Source of the DNA: Heterobilharzia americana | Lineage: Eukaryota; Platyhelminthes; Trematoda; Strigeidida; Schistosomatidae | NCBI GenBank assembly: GCA_944470555.2 | Contig: OX104127.1 | Coordinates: 114,294,741-114,358,740, forward strand | Length of the DNA stretch: 64,000 nt | Reading direction: 5' to 3' | Part shown: positions 23,030-33,609 of the stretch, in pieces | Layout: every line of letters starts with the position of its first letter | How positions within the stretch are numbered: position 1 is the stretch's first letter | The notes under the pieces: generated by a model | Database searches by the model: none | Seen by the model: only the letters and a program-made list of their open reading frames with translations | What the model was told of the DNA's origin: nothing | Translations under genes and position numbers: made by a program

Positions 23030-25715
23030 CACTCTAAACTTACGAAGTTCACTTCACTGTCTGTGACAGTAATTTCATCCTCAAAATGACTACGGAATTT
23101 TGCAGCATAAATCCATTGAATTTGTGAGTACAAACATAGTAAATGGGTTTGAAAGCGTTAAAACCTTACTACATATTTGTTATATTTTGCTTCATAGTGG
23201 TCGATTAGGGTATTGATAAAGCACAAAAATTGGAGCAGTATAACGTAAGATACCTAAAATTCTATATCCCTAATGCTAGCTAACAATTCACTAAAATCAG
23301 GAAAATGGGTTATTAGAATGGGTATAGGAGTGGTCGTAGCCTAAATCTCAGCATATTACATTATTGGCAAACTTTGATTTTGTTTTAGACACCATTCTTT
23401 TTGAGCACCTAGATGTTTTTTTCTCGAAAACACGATACAATGAATGTTTTATAACACTGAACTATGAGGGATACATACACAGGTATTCAGAAATACCTGT
23501 CAATACAAGTGTCCTGACTGATATTTGATTTTATAACGCCAGGAAGCAGTCGGTGTAAAATAAGATTCAGAGTGATTTTACCAAGAAATGGTACTGGTTG
23601 AACTTAATTATAGTCACTTGTTGCCAAGAAAATGGTTAACAATCTCATGCAGTGATTATATTAAAAAACCGTAGAAATAAATCATAACTCTCAGTCGTAG
23701 CCAGTTAGTTAACAGTGAATGCTAAGCGCTTTAGTGTTGGGTAGCACATCATACAGTACCATCATTAGGGCAGTGTTGTTCAGTCTGTTATTATAGATGA
23801 GTCAAGAATCTTAACAGTCAAAATAATATAAATTATCTTTAATTGCCCTTTGGATATTTACAGCACGAATGTTAGCTAGAATCTACATGAAGCTGATCCA
23901 CAATGCATCACTGAGAAGCCATATGAACATAAATAAGTATGTATTATCAAAATTGTTAGGCAATCGGATATTAAAACGCTTATGTCAAAAATGAGGCATA
24001 TTTAAGGATCGATATCAATCAAGGAAAATACATTTCGCCGTTTCTGATTCACACGATTGTCATATGAACGTGTTTCAACTAAGATTCCGCTAAAAAAAAT
24101 ATTTGACCATATTTGAATTCTATGCGAACCAAAGATCAAAACAAAAATCATTGATTCGACTTGGAATTTTTCGGTGCAATTAACAAAGCAAAGTGGATAA
24201 ACACAATGAAACTTCATCTGACCATGATACCGTTCGTAGAAAAGGTGACGTCTCTCGAAAATACAAATATTTCGGCAACAGCTGAAGGTATACGGAAAAT
24301 CATCTGTTTTGATCCAGTATGGAGCTACTTAGCAGCGAGTATCCATATCCCAGTGAACATGTTAGTAAGTCACTCGACTGTAAACCAGTTCACCTTTAAT
24401 CATTCAGTAAATAAGTAACCATGCCTTTTATCCTTTTGCTGTTTATCTCAAGTAAACTTCCTATTCCAAATAATTTTGCTATCTTTCAATAAACAACTCT
24501 GCCACTAACTATTTCGTAATTAATGTTTATATTTTGAAAAACGACAGAGAATGTCTATAGGATATCACATAGAATACACCGGTAAAAAGCCTAGAAGGTT
24601 TCTGCCTGCCAAACAATAGTTATTAAATGTAAATTCTAACAATAATGAATCTTTAAGTACTCAAAGGGCTAGTGATAGTTTCTTATTAAATTTTCCTTGA
24701 CATTTAGCTGATTATTTAACCGCAGCTAAAAGTAAAAATATTTTGAGCCGTTGTAATCTTTATGCTTTAAATTAACCTCAAAGGTGCTGATTTTATGACT
24801 GAGTTCTGGGCACTAGTCATCTTTTCTTGATTAATGGATTTCGTATTCTAACAAGGATTTCTATCTGGGAATTTTTTCACTCTACACCAAGCAGTAGACG
24901 CTTAAAGACTATCAAAAGAGATTCACTAGCAAATATGTTCTACATACAACCTCAAGGAAACATATAATTCTCCTTGTACTAAAAATTCAATAAGTTTATG
25001 TTTAATTCAGAGACACTATTTCTCAAACCATAATTGGACTAAAAATTCATAAGCATCATTATGTCACTGAAGTCTTCAAGTAGACTCTTCTTTTCGATGA
25101 ATGCAAATGAAGATTACCAATTAGCTCAAAATTGTCTTCTTTAACTAATTAACACAGAAAAATCTTTACCAATGACTTCTCAATGAAATAAAATCTATTG
25201 AACACATACCAAGGGCCATCAGAATGTCATTAGAACAGATTTATTATATAGCGCTAGATTTTAGTGAAATTCATGCCTAAGGACCATAGTATCAAAATCT
25301 CTGTATATTTAATTAAGTAGATCAATAGAATAGTGTCATAAGATATATCTTTCTCTCAAGGTTCTGATAAAGTTGTTGCACTTTTACATGTACTCCAGGA
25401 TCTATCAATTGCATGCATCTGTTATTTATGCGAGATAATGACTAAATGTGAAATGAAAGATCAGGTAATACCAGTGATTGAACCAGTGGTCTTCATATTA
25501 CCGACCTCGTATCTTTTAGGTGGCTGTGAGACTCAGCTGCTAACAAATTAGTTTCACCATCAAGCAATACTATGCCTTTACCCTACACTTCAGATGTATC
25601 TTGATTTGGAAGTCTTAACTGGGCAAATAGTGTGTCAGGCACTCGGAGATGGTATTAGTTAAGGTTCGTGCCATGCCAAGGATAGATAGAAGCAAGAAAG
25701 TAAGAACCGTTAGAT
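23030..25715. other. No recognisable feature
   Basis: AT-rich. Overlapping frames on both strands at 24002-24418 (71 and 85 codons) have no motif or splice support. Confidence 0.4.
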
Positions 25716-25718
25716 CCA

Positions 25719-25890
25719 ACGTGATGGTTCAGTAGTAAAGTACTGATCGCGTAACCTGAAGGTCCTGGGTTCTATTTCAGGTCGGTTAGTGGGTGTGCAT
25801 TGCTGAGAAGTTTCATACCAGGATGAAAAGGCTTCCGGCGCCCCTAGGTTTTCAATGGTTTTCCATGTGGTATCGTCCCGTGGTAAATAG
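25719..25890 (+). mobile_element. tRNA-derived SINE (GGCTCAGTGGT family)
   Basis: The tRNA-like head at 25719-25790 (GATGGTTCAGTAGTAAAG, box-B-like CTGGGTTCTATTTC) is followed by the body GGTGTGCATTGCTGAG, TTTCATACCAGGATG and CCATGTGG seen in the copies at 6640 and 47480. Confidence 0.6.
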
Positions 25891-26410
25891 CACCTCGAAA
25901 TCAGTAAGTCCCCAAAAAGGCTTCAAAGTGAAGTTTGCAAATCCTTCTAAAAGCTATGACCGATTGTTTTACTATAACAAAATAAGTTCCTTACACAATA
26001 TGAATGGTATGACGCGATGGAAACTATTAAAACGTTGACTTTTTTTGCATTCAAAATTAAACTAAAGTCATTACCATAGTCTAGCTCATGTCTACTGTTT
26101 CTGTGTTGTTTGGTGAATTGCAAAATCTGAACTGCAAATCGATGTTACTTTTACGTTAATCACTGAGTTTACCACTTGTGAGTTGCATCATACCTTTTTG
26201 GGTGATACCACATTAGTTCTTTTTATCTAGACTCCCTAATCACAGTTCAGTGTACACAGATTACCGAGTAGACCCTTAAGGTAACTTCAATCAGAAAAAC
26301 TAGTTTTCATGTTGAGATTCCAATTCAAAGTTCAGTCGAGTCAAACTGATTATCAGATTTCAACCAAAGGTTTGCTGATTGTCAGCGTGGTAAAGTTATC
26401 GGCTGGTTAG
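25891..26410. other. No recognisable feature
   Basis: AT-rich sequence between a SINE and a PLE remnant. Confidence 0.4.
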
Positions 26411-26414
26411 TATT

Positions 26415-27480
26415 TCTTGGCTGTATTGTACTCTAGAAGCTGGGTTGTTTGATTGCAGATTTTTCAGCGTCTTTCCTAAGAACGTCATCAACGTTTACTT
26501 CGGTTTGAAGTGAGATGTCGTTATCTTTCTGCAAGTAATCCAGTAGATTGTTCTGAAGAGTTGGTTAGTGATTGGCCGCATCCTTTGATTGTTTTCTCAC
26601 CGACTGCATAGATTTTCTCGTTGACTGTTCCTCTGCTTGACTTCTGAATTTTCTGTTGTTTATCAGTTTTCTCATTGGTTGACAGACTGAGTCTATGTTT
26701 GTAAGTCTACAGATTGTTGACTGACCTAAATGTCATCCCTATAGGAATTCTCTAATATTCTTTATGTTCTCTGTCCAAGATTTCTACATTCTAAAGATTG
26801 AATTCATGTCCGCATTTATCCACGTGCATTGAAATTTTGTCACGTGTCCATTTAAACGAAGGCCAAGAGGGCAACCAATTTTTCTAATTTAGTGTTGACT
26901 ACAGTAATTGCAGTTGACTTTGTAATTGATATTCAGTTTGCCTTCTTTGGTTGCTACTTCCTTTGGTCTGCATAATAGGGTTTGAAATGACTTTGTTGGT
27001 TTATGACTAAAACCAATTCCAAGTGGTCTCATTAGTCTTTTCGTGATCTCTGACGTATTTTTTATGCACGGTAGGATGATGCATCTGCTGATCTATGTGA
27101 TTGATTTTGTAATTGATGATGTACCGGATAGGCATCTTCTGATAAAGTTTCGTGGGTAGCCATCCTTCAAATAACTTTCTTCATCTCTCCATGAAGTTGT
27201 TGTGTTGCAGCGGGTTCTCTGTCTTTTGAGTAGGGTCTGCAAGCAACTTATTTTGTGCGTTGTTGGGTTGCTGCTACTGTAGCTGAGGATCTTGTCAGTG
27301 TGTGTTGGCTTCCTGTACACTTGGGTTTCCAGTTTTCCAGTATTTGATCTACTGACTGAAACATCCAAGAATGGTTGTTGGTTGTTCGACTCCTTCTACA
27401 TTGTGAATTTTATGTTATCGAAGACGTTGTTGATCAAACTGTAATTGTTTTCTAAATCATCTTTTTGATGAATAATATTT
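26415..27480 (-). mobile_element. Penelope-like element (Cercyon-like), 3' half
   Basis: Minus-strand PLE fragment. From high to low coordinates: an RT segment reading IKFTM, a stop, then NNQQPFLDVSVSR (27340-27420); KLETQVYRKPTHTDK and following (27093-27330); a GIY-YIG nuclease C-terminal region (about 26720-26960) with KNIREFL then two in-frame stops; and the 3' non-coding end (26415-26660). The tail contains a hammerhead-like core (TTGATGA at 26485-26491, GAAA at 26462-26465 on the minus strand). The nuclease end is similar to the copy at 45678-46020, including the same two stop codons. Confidence 0.8.
27093..27368 (-). pseudogene. PLE reverse transcriptase fragment, 91 codons
   Basis: The open stretch begins MDVSVSR, the end of the PLE FLDVxhxR motif, followed by GKLETQVYRKPTHTDKILSY, another strongly conserved PLE block. 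The C-terminal RNFIRRCL fits the thumb region. Upstream the frame is broken by a stop in IKFTM-stop-KES. It is part of the PLE remnant at 26415-27480. Confidence 0.8.
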
Positions 27481-27828
27481 CTTTAATGTAATAAATTACT
27501 ATCCAATATGGCGAGTATATACATAAATATCGTTAGAAAAAATGTGATCAAAATAAGGTCCTACACAGTTACTTCATATATTATCAGTACATCTTTCTAT
27601 ACTTTGAATGTTACAGCTTGTATATCTCGTTCACTGGCTGAACAGAATTAACTGACCACTATTATGATATGGACTGTTGTGAAAATGCATTGATGCTGCC
27701 ACTATTTTTGTTAATACTGAATATTTTCCTATGGTTGTAAATGAAAGATTTAAATATCTCCCACTATCAACTTCATCTCAGAGAATCAAAGCAGGTATGT
27801 ATGCACAGATCAAAACAATTCTGCTTAC
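27481..27828. other. Intron or downstream flank of gene 1
   Basis: AT-rich, nothing recognised. No further gene 1 exon or stop-containing last exon was identified. Confidence 0.4.
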
Positions 27829-27894
27829 CAGTACTTGAGCTCCATTGGTAATCATATTCAAGCGTTTGTATGCTTGTTTCATATCCTCCTTTGA
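27829..27894 (-). CDS. Gene 1 exon: C-terminal half of SNARE-like helix
   Basis: A minus-strand exon ending at a GTAAGCAG donor. With the GTTGAACAG acceptor at 27895-27896 it is 66 nt, phase 0 at both ends, and reads SKEDMKQAYKRLNMITNG then AQVL. A stronger acceptor (TTCTTTTTTAG) at 27930-27931 would add 35 nt (TILPDNGSVEQ) but leaves the phase incompatible with the upstream exon unless another exon intervenes. Joined to the exon at 29432-29486, the short form aligns without a gap to the end of the SNAP-25-type Qc SNARE helix. A SNARE role in membrane fusion is inferred. Confidence 0.65.
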
Positions 27895-27929
27895 CTGTTC
27901 AACAGAGCCATTATCTGGCAAAATGGTAG

Positions 27930-28600
27930 CTAAAAAAGAAAATGGATATTTTCAGAAACACTACTTGGTTTTTGCATACCATAAATATGAATAGGTAAGT
28001 GATAATAGCTATCATATAAGTACTGTAGGCTGCAGTCACAAGATCCTTGTTCCTTACCAACTTTAGTTTCATTGGGAGTTCAGACCGTTTCATTTGTCTG
28101 ATTCTGACTGATAATACTTAAATGGTAAGACTTGATTTTCGCAATAACTTCTGTGGTTGCCTTGATATTGTTTTCGGTTAAATCCATTATGCACGCATAT
28201 TAACTCTAAAAGAGGACGAAATAAGTCTTTTCTATCCTATATATGGTCCCAAATGGTTGACAACCTCAGGGAACTTTGCTACAAACAAAAAGCTTTTTAA
28301 GATGCTCATTAGTTTTGACTGCTTTTAGACTACTGAGACATACAAAAAGCAAATCAACGTAAGTGCACCGGTTCAGGCTGCCATACCTTAAAGCAGTATG
28401 CAAAGAGTGATATAATAATCGATAAAAGTGTATGCAAATTGATAGCATAAATATATGATGGCTGATGAAAATATTCAAGAATTCAAGGGTCACAAGGTGT
28501 GTATACACCAACTCTAATGTGGCCGATATTCAGTCATTTCAACAAATGTATCCAATCATTGATTCCTACTATTTCAAAGACCCCATTCATTGAGGTTACA
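27930..28600. other. Intron of gene 1
   Basis: No supported feature. An open frame beginning MDLTENN at about 28180 on the minus strand lies here but does not link in phase to the neighbouring exons. Confidence 0.4.
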
Positions 28601-28609
28601 CCTGCTTAC

Positions 28610-28990
28610 ATGGGCTAGATCAACAGTCAGAAGATTTATCAACTTATGCAACGTTTTGATCTGGCCAACCTGAGGCTTGTTCCAACCCAGTCTTATTTTA
28701 CCTGTCATTACAGTTGAGAAATCTGCTACCTTGGCATGCGCAACATAGTAAATTCTTTCTCTTATTTGGCTGTGGTTATAATACTACCTTCAGCCTCATT
28801 ATTGCTTCAATATTCATCTTATTCTCATTGACTGCTAACTTTTATTGTTTTCACTTTGTGGTTTACTTTCCTATATCTTGGCATGTTATTCCCAACTTTC
28901 CCATTAAAATACCCGTAATATTTTACTGCGGTCACTGGTTGTAATACCTATCATTATTTTTAACCTATTATTCACCATTTTCATCGACCG
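28610..28990. repeat. Dispersed repeat related to the 62.2-kb element
   Basis: The stretch at 28610-28715 (CAACTTATGCAACGTTTTGATCTGG, TTCCAACCCAGTCTTA) resembles 62230-62310, which is the 3' part of a non-LTR element. The following T- and C-rich part is probably the same repeat but is not recognised. Confidence 0.4.
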
Positions 28991-29431
28991 CATATTTTCC
29001 TGATTCACCTGGTGATTATGCAATCTCATTCTAACTCTAGAAGCGACTTTTCATTTCCCCCTCGAACATTCTGTTTTGATGACCTAATGTTGATCTAATA
29101 ATCAGTAACAGATTAATTTGCTTGCTTATAATGATCATAAATGTGGTTGTACAACTGCTGAAAATGATTGGTCGGAAAGAAAACTTTCTACACTGAATAA
29201 CCCCAACTTTTTAGAATAAAAAAGTTTTAATCTTCAAAACCTGTTTATGTGTTATAAATCTCCAGAAATTAGTCAACAGAATTCTAATTGCAACGTCGCC
29301 ACTAATGAGCAGATTTTTGTGAGTGTTATCTTCATACTTTCAGCATGAAACTTGAAGTCCGACCAAAAAGATGGACTGGAATTAGATTAGGAAGTTTCTA
29401 AAAACTTTTCACACATAAATGAATTACTTAC
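28991..29431. other. Intron of gene 1
   Basis: AT-rich, nothing recognised. Confidence 0.4.
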
Positions 29432-29486
29432 CAAAATTCTTGAGCTAAGCTGATCTAAACGGGCATTCTGTTCACCAAGTAATTGT
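29432..29486 (-). CDS. Gene 1 exon: SNARE-like helix, zero-layer region
   Basis: A 55-nt minus-strand exon with an excellent acceptor (TCTTTTTATCATTTAG) and donor (GTAAGTAATTC). It supplies one base to complete an incoming codon and leaves in phase 0, reading QLLGEQNARLDQLSSRIL. The EQNxxLDxL pattern matches the centre of Q-SNARE helices of the SNAP-25/29 type, where the conserved Gln forms the ionic zero layer. Only one of the three frames is open, and it fits both neighbouring exons. The family is inferred from this pattern. Confidence 0.75.
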
Positions 29487-29914
29487 CTAAATGATAAAAA
29501 GAAGCAAAGAAGTTTTTTCGAGTCCATTCGAAAAAAAATTGAACTATTGCAATAAAACTGATAAACACTGGGAAGAGGATATTTATACTTTGATAGGTAT
29601 AGTAAATATGTTCACATAAAGTCGGTTTGCCAAGGTGCAGAATAAAATTTGAAATTCAGATCAAAAGTTTCTGACTTAAGAATCCAATTCCTATAAACAA
29701 AAAGTAGATATCGCTGTTTTAAGAACTGTTATAGTGTAGAATAAGACTACCGAAATCTTTATAAGAAGCCATAAACCCCTGAAGCCTTTTTCGAACAATC
29801 GTGTTGCACTGAAATTTCGAGAGAGAGTGCATAAACCGATGTGTAAATATCAGATTGAAGGGATAAGAATCAGCAGAATATCTAAATCTAGAAAGGTCTC
29901 GAACCAGCCAAGGC

Positions 29915-29915
<1 letters not shown>
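29487..29915. other. Intron of gene 1
   Basis: Sequence at 29780-29915 resembles 2290-2420 (a decayed dispersed repeat). Nothing else is recognised. Confidence 0.4.

Positions 29916-29955
<40 letters not shown>
29916..29955. repeat. (TA)20 microsatellite
   Basis: An uninterrupted TA run lies immediately 5' of the truncated RTE copy D. It may mark the insertion site or have grown after insertion. Confidence 0.95.
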
Positions 29956-29962
<7 letters not shown>

Positions 29963-29971
29963 ATTTTCTAT

Positions 29972-30925
29972 ATGAAGGCCTTTGACAGCGTCGACCGAGA
30001 AGTAATTTGGAAACTGCTTCAATACTACGGAGTACCGCAAACCTTTATCAAACTCATTCAACAACTATATGAAGATGCCACATGCCAAGTAATCCACAAT
30101 GGGAAGCTCAGTGATGCCTTTGAAGTGAAGACAGGAGTGAAACAAGGTTGCCTACTATCCCCCATGATATTCCTTATTGTGGTGGACTGGATCATGCAGC
30201 AAACAGTGGGCAGCGAGAAGAGGGGGATACACTGGACTGCGGAAAAGAACCTAGAAGACTTGGATTTCGCCGATGACTTATGCCTAATGTCACACAAACT
30301 TGAAGATCTGCAGGCAAAAACTAACAAGTTGATAGAAGAGGCAGCTAAGACGGGACTTCAAGTGAATATAGAGAAGACAGAAGTGATGAAGATACCGCAA
30401 CACCACCATCAACAACAACAACAAACTCCAATCACCGTCAACGGGAGAAACTTAAAGGAAGTAACCTCCTTCACTTATCTAGGAAGCACTGTTTCAACTA
30501 CAGGCGGGACGGACGAGGATGTCAAAGTCAGAATCGGAAAAGCAAGACAGGCGTTCATTAGCTTGAAACCAGTGTGGAGATCTTCTGCACTCAGCATGTG
30601 GAACAAGATACGGATTTTCAACACCAACGTCAAGTCAGTGCTCTTGTATGGTTCAGAGACTTGGCGCGTCACGAAAGGCATTTCCAATAAACTACAGACA
30701 TTCATCAACAACTGCTTACGCTCGCTACTGAAGATCAGATGGCCAGAAAAAATAAGCAACAAGGAACTCTGGGAACGAACCAACCAAGAACCTATCGCTG
30801 AACAAATATGCAGGAAGAAGTGGAGATGGATTGGCCATGCACTGAGAAGGCCGACTGAGGACATCACGCGTCAGGCCCTCGAGTGGAGTCCCCATGGGAA
30901 GCGACGAGTTGTACGTCGAGGGTGA
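29972..30925 (+). CDS. RTE reverse transcriptase, C-terminal part (317 codons, partial)
   Basis: This open frame encodes the palm and C-terminal part of an RTE-type reverse transcriptase, which copies element RNA into DNA at a nicked target. Residues 2-9 hold KAFDSVDR (motif A), 55-68 GVKQGCLLSPMIF (motif B), and 99-102 FADD, the catalytic motif C. FTYLGSTVSTTGGTDEDV follows near residue 165, then LLYGSETW near 225, and WRWIGHALRRPTEDITRQALEW near 280-300. The apparent Met start is an artefact of truncation after the TA tract. A one-base loss near 30910 sends the frame to a stop at 30925. The original frame would run on (TWRRSCEEEMRACGLSWDQV and following) to the TAA at 31060. Confidence 0.9.
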   Translation: MKAFDSVDREVIWKLLQYYGVPQTFIKLIQQLYEDATCQVIHNGKLSDAFEVKTGVKQGCLLSPMIFLIVVDWIMQQTVGSEKRGIHWTAEKNLEDLDFADDLCLMSHKLEDLQAKTNKLIEEAAKTGLQVNIEKTEVMKIPQHHHQQQQQTPITVNGRNLKEVTSFTYLGSTVSTTGGTDEDVKVRIGKARQAFISLKPVWRSSALSMWNKIRIFNTNVKSVLLYGSETWRVTKGISNKLQTFINNCLRSLLKIRWPEKISNKELWERTNQEPIAEQICRKKWRWIGHALRRPTEDITRQALEWSPHGKRRVVRRG

Positions 30926-31085
30926 CATGGAGGAGGTCGTGCGAAGAGGAAATGAGAGCTTGTGGGCTGTCGTGGGACCAGGTTCAAAAGATCTCAGAGA
31001 ACAGAGGTCACTGGAGGCGTGCTACTGAAGCCCTATGTTCCACTAGGAACCCAAGGGACTAATAATAATAATATAATAATAATAA
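29973..31085 (+). mobile_element. RTE-clade retrotransposon, copy D, 5'-truncated
   Basis: Plus-strand copy that begins inside the reverse transcriptase at the KAFDSVDR motif and runs to the 3' (TAA)n tail at 31060-31085. The coding stop TAA (31060-31062) is itself the first unit of the tail, so there is almost no 3' untranslated region. It lacks the micro-insertions found in copies A, B and C. It is the best-preserved RTE in the window, but the endonuclease and N-terminal RT are missing. Confidence 0.9.
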
Positions 31086-31089
31086 TTTG

Positions 31090-32360
31090 CTATATATTTT
31101 TTACGTCGCAAAACAGAGCCAGAGGATTGATAGTTTTATATTTTAACCCGCTCAATAAATCATCATTCTACATGAAAAACAGAAACTAGTAGTAGTATCG
31201 ATAATTTGTAGACTGAATACGTATTGTGTGTATTCAAAGGTACCTACAGACTGGAACTTACCATTAGGATTAGTAGTTTCAACTTTGTTGTGATAGTTCC
31301 CCCGAGTAAGAACATACTCTTATCCTCGCATCCTAATAATAACAACAGATTTCACACAATTTCACTATTTGAAACAGTTAGTCCCTTTAATAAATTTCGG
31401 TAACTTCATTAGAAGACGAAGATTATCTGAAAAATGTGATGTTTCTGCGCAGTACATTTCAAGCAATCTGATCACACCTTTACTTGTCAAGAACAGGAAT
31501 ATATTTCTCTACAGAGGGAAAACTACTAGTATGATATTGAAACAGAGATAACAATCTGTTATCAGTAAAACATACTCTGCAGTTCAGCTTATCATTTTAG
31601 AGATAACAAAACACCTGCTTCGCCACAAATCTCAACCTCGCATAGATGATTATGTCACATCCCACTGTATTCAGCAATTGATATGTATCAGTGAGCACAC
31701 ATATATAGTGAGAGGTGACCATTCTATGCGGATTAGGATGGATCAGCATATACCTAAATGGCTTGAGAAAAGGTTTAACAGATAAACTTTGGTAAGCGCA
31801 TGTGACAGATATCTATACTCATCTACAACATAACATATAATCGAAGTGAATCATATAGTTAATACGAAAACAGCATTTAAGATATTAATACAGGAACGGT
31901 CAAGAGGCCATACTGAAATTTGCAGAATCGTTAGCCATTTGTAAATTTAAGCCCTATTTTGTGTACAAAAACAATTTATCTCATTTAATTTACCTAGGTA
32001 ATCCTTTTTAGATTATATTATCAAAACTAGTGTCAAAATCTTTGCATATTTAACCTTGAATTTTTCTTCATTTTCATATATAAATTGACTTGAATAGTAA
32101 ATATATGATCGAATTGTTCGAAATGTATTGCGCGAAATTTCATCAATCTTAGCGCATCTATACATCAACTGTCAAATTAAATTTTAGGAAAGGTAGAACA
32201 ACAAGTTTTGCCCGTTACAATGAATTCATTGTATTCCACCACATTCATAAAGTATGTACAGAGAAATCCAATCTGCATACTACATTTAGCAAGAGGATGA
32301 CAATTCATTGGTGAAAAATAATGGAAGAATGGATACAAATTAAGAAAGTACAGACAAAAT
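31090..32360. other. No recognisable feature (intron of gene 1)
   Basis: AT-rich. A minus-strand GTAAGTTCC donor near 31253-31261 follows an open stretch whose phase does not match the gene 1 exons on either side. Confidence 0.4.
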
Positions 32361-32364
32361 AAGT

Positions 32365-32470
32365 TATTATCAATATAGGTGTAAAACTTGGGCACTGTGG
32401 TAGAATTTAATTCCATATTAGATTTGTTTATTTGATTTATAACACACAGTGGTCTAGTATTATTTACTTG
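32365..32470. repeat. About 110-bp direct repeat, copy 1
   Basis: Contains GCACTGTGGTAGAA, CATATTAGATTTGTTTATTTG and CACACAGTGGTCTAGTATT, ending near GACGTTTCGAG. A diverged second copy follows at 32712-32825 and a third worn copy lies at 44385-44460. It probably represents a PLE terminal sequence. Confidence 0.75.
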
Positions 32471-32484
32471 ATGACGTTTCGAGG

Positions 32485-32710
32485 ATAAGTTGAGAGGAAA
32501 ATGGTGATGTTGAAGCAGAAGATGAAGCAGTACAGTGGAGTGCAGTTCAGGGATGAACAATGAAAAGAGGAACTGAACACAAACTGTAAAACACTACATT
32601 GGACAAATAAGTGAAGGAGAGTGCGTGAAAAGACAGAAGACACTTCTACGACACACTTGCAAATGAAGCAGAATAGGCCGCAGTTAAGCAACATAGAGAC
32701 CTGACAATAT
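32485..32710 (+). mobile_element. RTE fragment, copy E
   Basis: Plus-strand piece matching 48365-48585 of copy B (GGTGATG/GGTGAAGCAGAAGATGA, GTAAAACACTACA, AAGACA, CGACACAC, GACCTGACAA). It corresponds to the linker between endonuclease and reverse transcriptase. Both ends are truncated and it lies between two direct repeats. Confidence 0.8.
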
Positions 32711-32711
32711 T

Positions 32712-32825
32712 ATTAATATAGGTCTAAAACTTGAGCACTGTGGTAGAAATTAGTTTCATATTAGATTTATTTATTAGATTTATAACACACAGTGATCTAG
32801 TATTATTTACTTGACGTTTCGAGCA
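32712..32825. repeat. About 110-bp direct repeat, copy 2
   Basis: Second copy of the repeat at 32365-32470, differing at about a tenth of positions in the part compared by eye. It leads directly into the PLE remnant at 32830-33600, so it is probably that element's 3' terminal region. Confidence 0.75.
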
Positions 32826-32829
32826 TATA

Positions 32830-33600
32830 TTGTTGCTCATAATCATATCAATGTAATCACACCACTTTCGACATTTGATTTTTATAGTTGCGTCACTTTA
32901 TATTAGTTGTTTTTATTGGTAGCAAAATTTTCCATATCTCTGGTGCAGGTGTTGCGTCACTTCTATTACATGTGTTGAGTGTTGATTCGATGAACAAAGA
33001 TTCAGTAATCAATCTCTCTCTCCACCTAATTATATTGGACTTAAGTACAGTGGCTTTATCCCGCCCTATTGTGTGGTTGTGTGTTAATGCAGGCATAGTA
33101 ATAGCCGAGTTTTTTTCTAGATTATTGATCTTACTTAGGTCTGTTATTCTGTATTTAGCTAAATTCAGCTATTCTCACTGACCCCAACCGACTAGTTTGA
33201 CCTATATGCTTGACCACACAGTCATTACATGGAATTTGATAGATTTTATTATTATTTTGTTGAGTTGGTTCTGTCGGATCCCTAAGCCGACATAGTTTAT
33301 CTCTGAGTGAGCTTATAGGTTTAAATGCCACTCTAATTCCAGTTCTGCTGAGGATTCTACGTAAAGATTCTGAGGTACCCTCCTTATAGAGTAATACAAT
33401 GGAGGCTGTGGACTCCTTTTCACTCGTGTCATCGTTATTAGTCACACTTGTGTGACTTTTATTTTTTCTTTTTTTATGTGTTCGTGAGAATTTCTTAATA
33501 AACTGCGGAGGATAATTATTTACTATTAGCGCTTCTTTTACGTGTTTCAATCCCTTGTTTAGGTTTTTGCTCTAACTAGTCAGTATTCTAGCTCTATCAT
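32830..33600 (-). pseudogene. Penelope-like element, thumb and GIY-YIG nuclease, second family
   Basis: Minus-strand remnant. The frame 33155-33550 holds ALIVNNYPPQFIKKF (PLE thumb motif), a linker with RDKLCRLRD, then KIYQIPCNDCVVKHIGQTSR, the GIY-YIG endonuclease start with a Cys pair. After a frameshift near 33150 the frame 32893-33096 gives MPALTHNHTIGRDK and RERLITESLFIESTLNTCNR, which fits the nuclease C-terminus with its conserved Glu and NR pair. This sequence differs from the Cercyon-like copies at 26415 and 45540, so it is another PLE family. Confidence 0.85.
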
Positions 33601-33609
33601 TTAGACATT

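Noticed and set aside
28085..28190. Short minus frame starting MDLTENN with protein-like composition
   Set aside because: An in-frame stop lies just upstream and the frame ends in TGA without a good donor; it cannot be linked in phase to gene 1.
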